Assembly: GCA_015489265.1 (NCBI GenBank)
Contig: WFZY01000053.1
Location: 1 to 8,187, forward strand
Source of the DNA: Flavobacteriaceae bacterium
GTDB lineage: Bacteria; Bacteroidota; Bacteroidia; Flavobacteriales; Flavobacteriaceae
Length of the DNA: 8,187 nucleotides
Direction of reading: 5' to 3'
Positions 6,116 to 8,187 of this stretch are shown here, one piece after another; position 1 is the first letter of the stretch, and each line of letters starts with the position of its first letter. Made by a program: the position numbers and the translations under genes. The notes beneath the pieces were generated by a model. That model saw only the letters and a list, made by a program, of their open reading frames with translations. It did not search any database and was not told the origin of the DNA.

Positions 6116-6349
6116 TTATATACTTTTTACCCGTTCTATTTCAGGTAAATATTTTTTAATAATCTGTTTAACACCGACATTCAAAGTGAGATTGTTAATT
6201 TTACAACTAAAACAATTTCCTTCAAATTGTATCAAAACTTCCTTATCGGTATAGTCGATCAAAGATATATCACCACCATCCTTTTGTAAGAAAGGTCGAA
6301 TTTCGTCCAATGCTTGATTGAGCTTAGTGAGTTTTTCTTGATCTTTCAT
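6116..6349 (-). CDS. NifU C-terminal-domain Fe-S cluster scaffold or carrier protein
   Basis: The 77-residue product is a stand-alone NifU C-terminal domain, a small cytoplasmic protein that holds or hands on [4Fe-4S] clusters. The family features are 'ALDEIRPFLQKDGGDISLI' (13-31) and 'QFEGNCFSCKINNLTL' (41-56), with the cluster-ligating C46 and C49 (CxxC). A helix 'GVKQIIKKYLPEI' (59-71) follows. I chose the ATG at 6349 rather than an in-frame TTG at 6364 (which would add MENYL), because relatives begin close to this point and TTG is a rare start. The gene follows mrp by 33 bases and precedes the crp/fnr gene by 3, so it belongs to the same operon. Mrp ATPases and NifU-type proteins act in the same cluster-transfer steps, and the pair is often adjacent in Flavobacteriia. 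Confidence 0.92.
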   Translation of the reverse strand: MKDQEKLTKLNQALDEIRPFLQKDGGDISLIDYTDKEVLIQFEGNCFSCKINNLTLNVGVKQIIKKYLPEIERVKSI

Positions 6350-6382
6350 AAGGTAATTTTCCAAACAACTAAAATATAAATT

Positions 6383-7513
6383 TTATTTGACACTGCAACC
6401 GGCTTGATTGGTAATTTGTATTTTTTCTGTCGGTGGTAGGTTTTTATTACGTTTTACGGTTTCTTCCACCACATTTTTGGTGATTTCTTCAAAAGCTTTT
6501 TGCGTAGGTGTATTGTCTTGTAAAGCTGCAGGACGACCAAAATCACCGGCTTCCCGAACACTTTGAACCAAAGGAATTTCACCTAGAAATGCAATTCCCA
6601 AATCATCAGCCAAATATTTACCGCCGTCTTTACCGAAAATATAATATTTATTGTCAGGACATTCTTCGGGCGTAAAATAGGACATGTTTTCAACAATACC
6701 CAAAACCGGTACATTAATCGTAGGATTTTTAAACATGTCAATTGATTTTTTGACGTCGGCTATGGCAACATTTTGCGGAGTTGTAACAACAACAGCACCG
6801 GTTACCGGCAAGGTTTGCATCACGGATAATTGAATATCACCGGTTCCGGGAGGTAAATCAATCAACATAAAGTCTAAATCACCCCAATCCGTATCAAAAA
6901 CCATTTGATTGATAGCCGAATTTGCCATACTACCCCGCCAAATTACCGCTTGACCGGGTTGTGCAAAATACCCGATAGACATATTTTTAACCCCATGTGC
7001 TTCAATGGGAATAATCATGGTTTTGTCACCGACTTTCTTAGCACGTGGGCGTTCGCCTTGTGTGCCGAACATCAATGGAATAGAAGGACCATAAACATCG
7101 GTATCTAATATGGCGACTTTAAATCCCATTTTTGCCAAAGTAGTTGCCAAATTTGCCGTAACCGTAGATTTACCGACACCACCTTTACCGGAAGCTACGG
7201 CTATGATATTTTTGATTTTTTTCAATGGCTTTTCTTTTTCGCTTTCGGGAATTACCACTTTGACATTGATTTTGGTATCAACATCGCCAAAATCTTTAGA
7301 CAAGGCATCGGTGATATCATCTTCCAACTTTTTGCGGATATGTACTGCCGGTGAGTCAATAATTGCATCAATTTCTATTTTTTTACCGAAAATATCGGAC
7401 TTGGTTTTAATGTCTTTAATAACACCGTTTTCAACAATATTACCCGCTTTGCCTTGAACACTAATATTTTTTAAGAGTTCTTGTATGGTTTCTTTATTTA
7501 GTTTTTTACTCAT
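6383..7513 (-). CDS. mrp: Mrp/NBP35 (ApbC) family Fe-S cluster carrier ATPase
   Basis: This 376-residue cytoplasmic protein has two parts. Residues 1-88 form a MIP18/DUF59 domain ('GNIVENGVIKDIKTK', then 'DSPAVHIRKKLEDDITDAL'). Residues 100-350 form a SIMIBI-class ATPase with a deviant Walker A 'SGKGGVGKST' (108-117), 'AILDTDVYGPSIP' (134-146), 'WRGSMANSAINQM' (192-204), 'MLIDLPPGTGD' (216-226) and 'GIVENMSYF' (272-280). Such proteins bind and transfer [4Fe-4S] clusters in an ATP-dependent way. The CxxC that ligates the cluster in E. coli-type Mrp, expected just after 'MSYF', is not present: only C285 remains ('TPEECPDNKYYIFG'), and the only other Cys is C373 near the C-terminus. Loss of the CxxC is usual in Bacteroidota relatives. 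It leads the mrp-nifU-crp operon, with a candidate promoter shortly upstream of the ATG. Confidence 0.95.
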   Translation of the reverse strand: MSKKLNKETIQELLKNISVQGKAGNIVENGVIKDIKTKSDIFGKKIEIDAIIDSPAVHIRKKLEDDITDALSKDFGDVDTKINVKVVIPESEKEKPLKKIKNIIAVASGKGGVGKSTVTANLATTLAKMGFKVAILDTDVYGPSIPLMFGTQGERPRAKKVGDKTMIIPIEAHGVKNMSIGYFAQPGQAVIWRGSMANSAINQMVFDTDWGDLDFMLIDLPPGTGDIQLSVMQTLPVTGAVVVTTPQNVAIADVKKSIDMFKNPTINVPVLGIVENMSYFTPEECPDNKYYIFGKDGGKYLADDLGIAFLGEIPLVQSVREAGDFGRPAALQDNTPTQKAFEEITKNVVEETVKRNKNLPPTEKIQITNQAGCSVK

Positions 7514-7536
7514 TTTATTTGTATTTTTAGTGACAA

Positions 7537-7567
7537 CAAAGTTACAAATTTTTTCTTATTTAAAATG
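7537..7567 (-). promoter_or_regulatory. Candidate promoter of the mrp-nifU-crp operon
   Basis: On the minus strand 7544-7537 reads TAACTTTG, a full match to the -7 box TAnnTTTG. The -33 position, about 19 bases upstream, has only a T-rich stretch (ATTTT, 7566-7562), so that half is weak. Transcription would start some 15-20 bases before the ATG at 7513. Confidence 0.5.
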
Positions 7568-7780
7568 ATTAAAAATTAACCGAAAAAAAATTCGTTGGTA
7601 ATTGACAATTGAAAATGGAGAACTGTAAATAATTTTTTCTTTTTCAATATTAGAATAGGTTGAAACAAATGTTGTGCTTGGCACTTTATCGCTTTCCACT
7701 AGGCATTCATTTAACCAAAAATAAAATTAGAATTTAGATATTAGAAGTTTTTAGTAATCAGTAAAATCTGAAGTGAAAAA

Positions 7781-7842
7781 CCATATAAGCCATATAAGAA
7801 CATAAAAGAAAAAACTTATATGACCTTTTATATCTTTTATGT
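7781..7842. repeat. AT-rich inverted repeat of CATATAAG-type units
   Basis: Three units follow each other on the left: CATATAAG (7782-7789), CATATAAG (7791-7798) and CATAAAAG (7801-7808). After a short A-rich loop come their partners CTTATATG (7815-7822), CTTTTATAT (7825-7833) and CTTTTATG (7834-7841). Inside this, AACATAAAAG (7799-7808) and CTTTTATGTT (7834-7843) are perfect 10-base complements. The whole can fold as a hairpin in DNA or RNA. Similar AT-rich palindromes occur between genes in Flavobacteriia; its function is unknown. Confidence 0.65.
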
Positions 7843-7865
7843 TTCAAAAAATCAAAGATCAATCC

Positions 7866-7924
7866 GGCGCTTCGGTACTATTTTGTTTCTATGCCCCGAC
7901 CTACGTCGGGGTCACTCAGCGACC
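7866..7924 (-). repeat. Hairpin repeat, copy C (long form)
   Basis: On the minus strand it begins GGTCGCTGAGTG, contains the inner hairpin CCCCGAC-gtag-GTCGGGG, then about 16 extra bases (CATAGAAACAAAATAG), and ends TACCGAAGCGCC. The outer arms resemble those of the copies at 3701-3833, and 18 bases at its right edge are identical to copy B. It differs by the insertion between the inner hairpin and the closing arm. Confidence 0.7.
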
Positions 7925-8037
7925 TACTTTTCAATTCATCAACTCATCAATTCATCAAAAAATCCTATCTTGCATATTCTAAAATAATTCCTAGATTTTG
8001 AAAGAAAAATTTTAAGATCAATTTAAAAAAATGAATA

Positions 8038-8187
8038 ATGAGTTATGCTCGAGAATATGATACAATACCGATTTCCAGTCCAAATATACCGGAATTTCAT
8101 TTTGGTAATACCGGTCCTGTAAATATGTGGGTAGAGTTTCAAACTTCCGATTATCAAATTTGGCGCGGTAGTTTTGAGTGTGGTGAA
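8038..8187 (+). CDS. Unrecognised protein (N-terminal 50 residues, cut by window edge)
   Basis: An ATG at 8038 opens a frame of 50 codons that is still open at the window end. The peptide begins MSYAREYDTIPISSPNIPEF and continues with aromatic-rich, beta-prone sequence ('FHFGNTGPVNMWVEFQTSDY', then 'QIWRGSFECGE'). There is no signal peptide or membrane segment, so a cytoplasmic protein is likely. I do not recognise the family. The ATG seven bases earlier (8031) is in another frame and stops after nine codons, so 8038 is the better start; an A-run precedes it, as is usual in this group. It is divergent from mrp and separated from it by 524 bp. Confidence 0.6.
   Translation, partial: MSYAREYDTIPISSPNIPEFHFGNTGPVNMWVEFQTSDYQIWRGSFECGE

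Larger units (their letters stand above)
7514..8037. other. 524-bp divergent intergenic region
   Basis: No credible gene was found here; the longest small frame noticed is 22 codons (7669 onward). From left to right it holds the mrp promoter (7537-7567), an AT-rich stretch with 'AATTGACAATTGAAAATGG' near 7599, a three-unit AT-rich hairpin (7781-7842), hairpin repeat copy C (7866-7924) and a short run of TCATCAA units (7936-7958). A weak promoter for the right-hand gene may be CTTG (7969-7972) with TAGATTTTG (7992-8000), but the latter has one base too many for the -7 consensus. Confidence 0.7.

Noticed and set aside
5779..6254. 82-codon minus-strand frame (5779-6027) and 103-codon plus-strand frame (5943-6254)
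   Set aside because: Both overlap the well-supported Crp/Fnr and NifU-like genes in other frames, and their composition looks like frame shadow.
6350..6364. Upstream TTG start for the NifU-like protein
   Set aside because: It would add five residues not expected in the family; the ATG at 6349 is the simpler start. The choice is not fully certain.
6905..7457. Two plus-strand frames (6905-7108 and 7110-7457)
   Set aside because: Antisense to the Mrp ATPase, which has all ATPase motifs in the minus frame.
7669..7737. 22-codon frame (MLCLALYRFPLGIHLTKNK...) in the right-hand spacer
   Set aside because: Too short, with no recognisable leader or relatives; it could be a decayed repeat but nothing supports a gene.
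7936..7958. TCATCAA tandem units
   Set aside because: Only about three imperfect units in AT-rich spacer; too short to support a functional repeat.

Overview
The window looks like a chromosomal segment from a member of the Bacteroidota, most likely of the Flavobacteriia. The evidence is the low GC content, intergenic regions rich in A and T, A-rich rather than Shine-Dalgarno-like leaders, promoter-like TAnnTTTG boxes, signal peptides ending in A-Q, and protein variants typical of that class. Examples are a FolP with 'DLGAFSSRPGA', an Mrp ATPase without the usual CxxC, and a PorT-like outer-membrane barrel. No mobile-element gene, phage gene, CRISPR array, rRNA or tRNA was seen.

Left block (1-2115, minus strand): three co-directional genes for exported proteins. 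In order of transcription they are a secreted right-handed beta-helix protein, an outer-membrane beta-barrel protein and the N-terminal part of a secreted protein built of repeats of about 75 residues. The gaps are 36 and 10 bases, so they probably form one transcription unit. A 34-bp imperfect palindrome sits between this unit's promoter and the promoter of the divergent genes to the right.

Centre (2310-5309, plus strand): a LOG-family nucleotide phosphoribohydrolase is closely followed by folP (dihydropteroate synthase, folate synthesis). Then come three copies of a hairpin-forming repeat, the first of which supplies the folP stop codon. A predicted surface lipoprotein of the S41 (C-terminal processing) peptidase family follows, with a recognisable Ser/Lys dyad.

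Right block (5477-7513, minus strand): a tight operon of mrp (Fe-S carrier ATPase), a NifU C-terminal-domain protein (Fe-S scaffold or carrier) and a Crp/Fnr-family regulator. This links iron-sulfur cluster handling to a possible redox or nutritional regulator. A 65-bp inverted repeat lies between this operon and the convergent S41 gene and probably ends transcription from one or both sides.

Right end (7514-8187): about 520 bp without a credible gene. It holds the mrp promoter, an AT-rich hairpin made of CATATAAG-type units and a fourth, longer copy of the hairpin repeat. It is followed by the first 50 codons of an unrecognised plus-strand gene cut by the window edge.

The genes are mostly ordinary. 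The least explained material is intergenic: the modular hairpin repeat, whose inner stems differ between copies but stay paired, the palindrome between divergent promoters, and the long convergent inverted repeat. I saw no convincing new defence, secretion or biosynthetic system.
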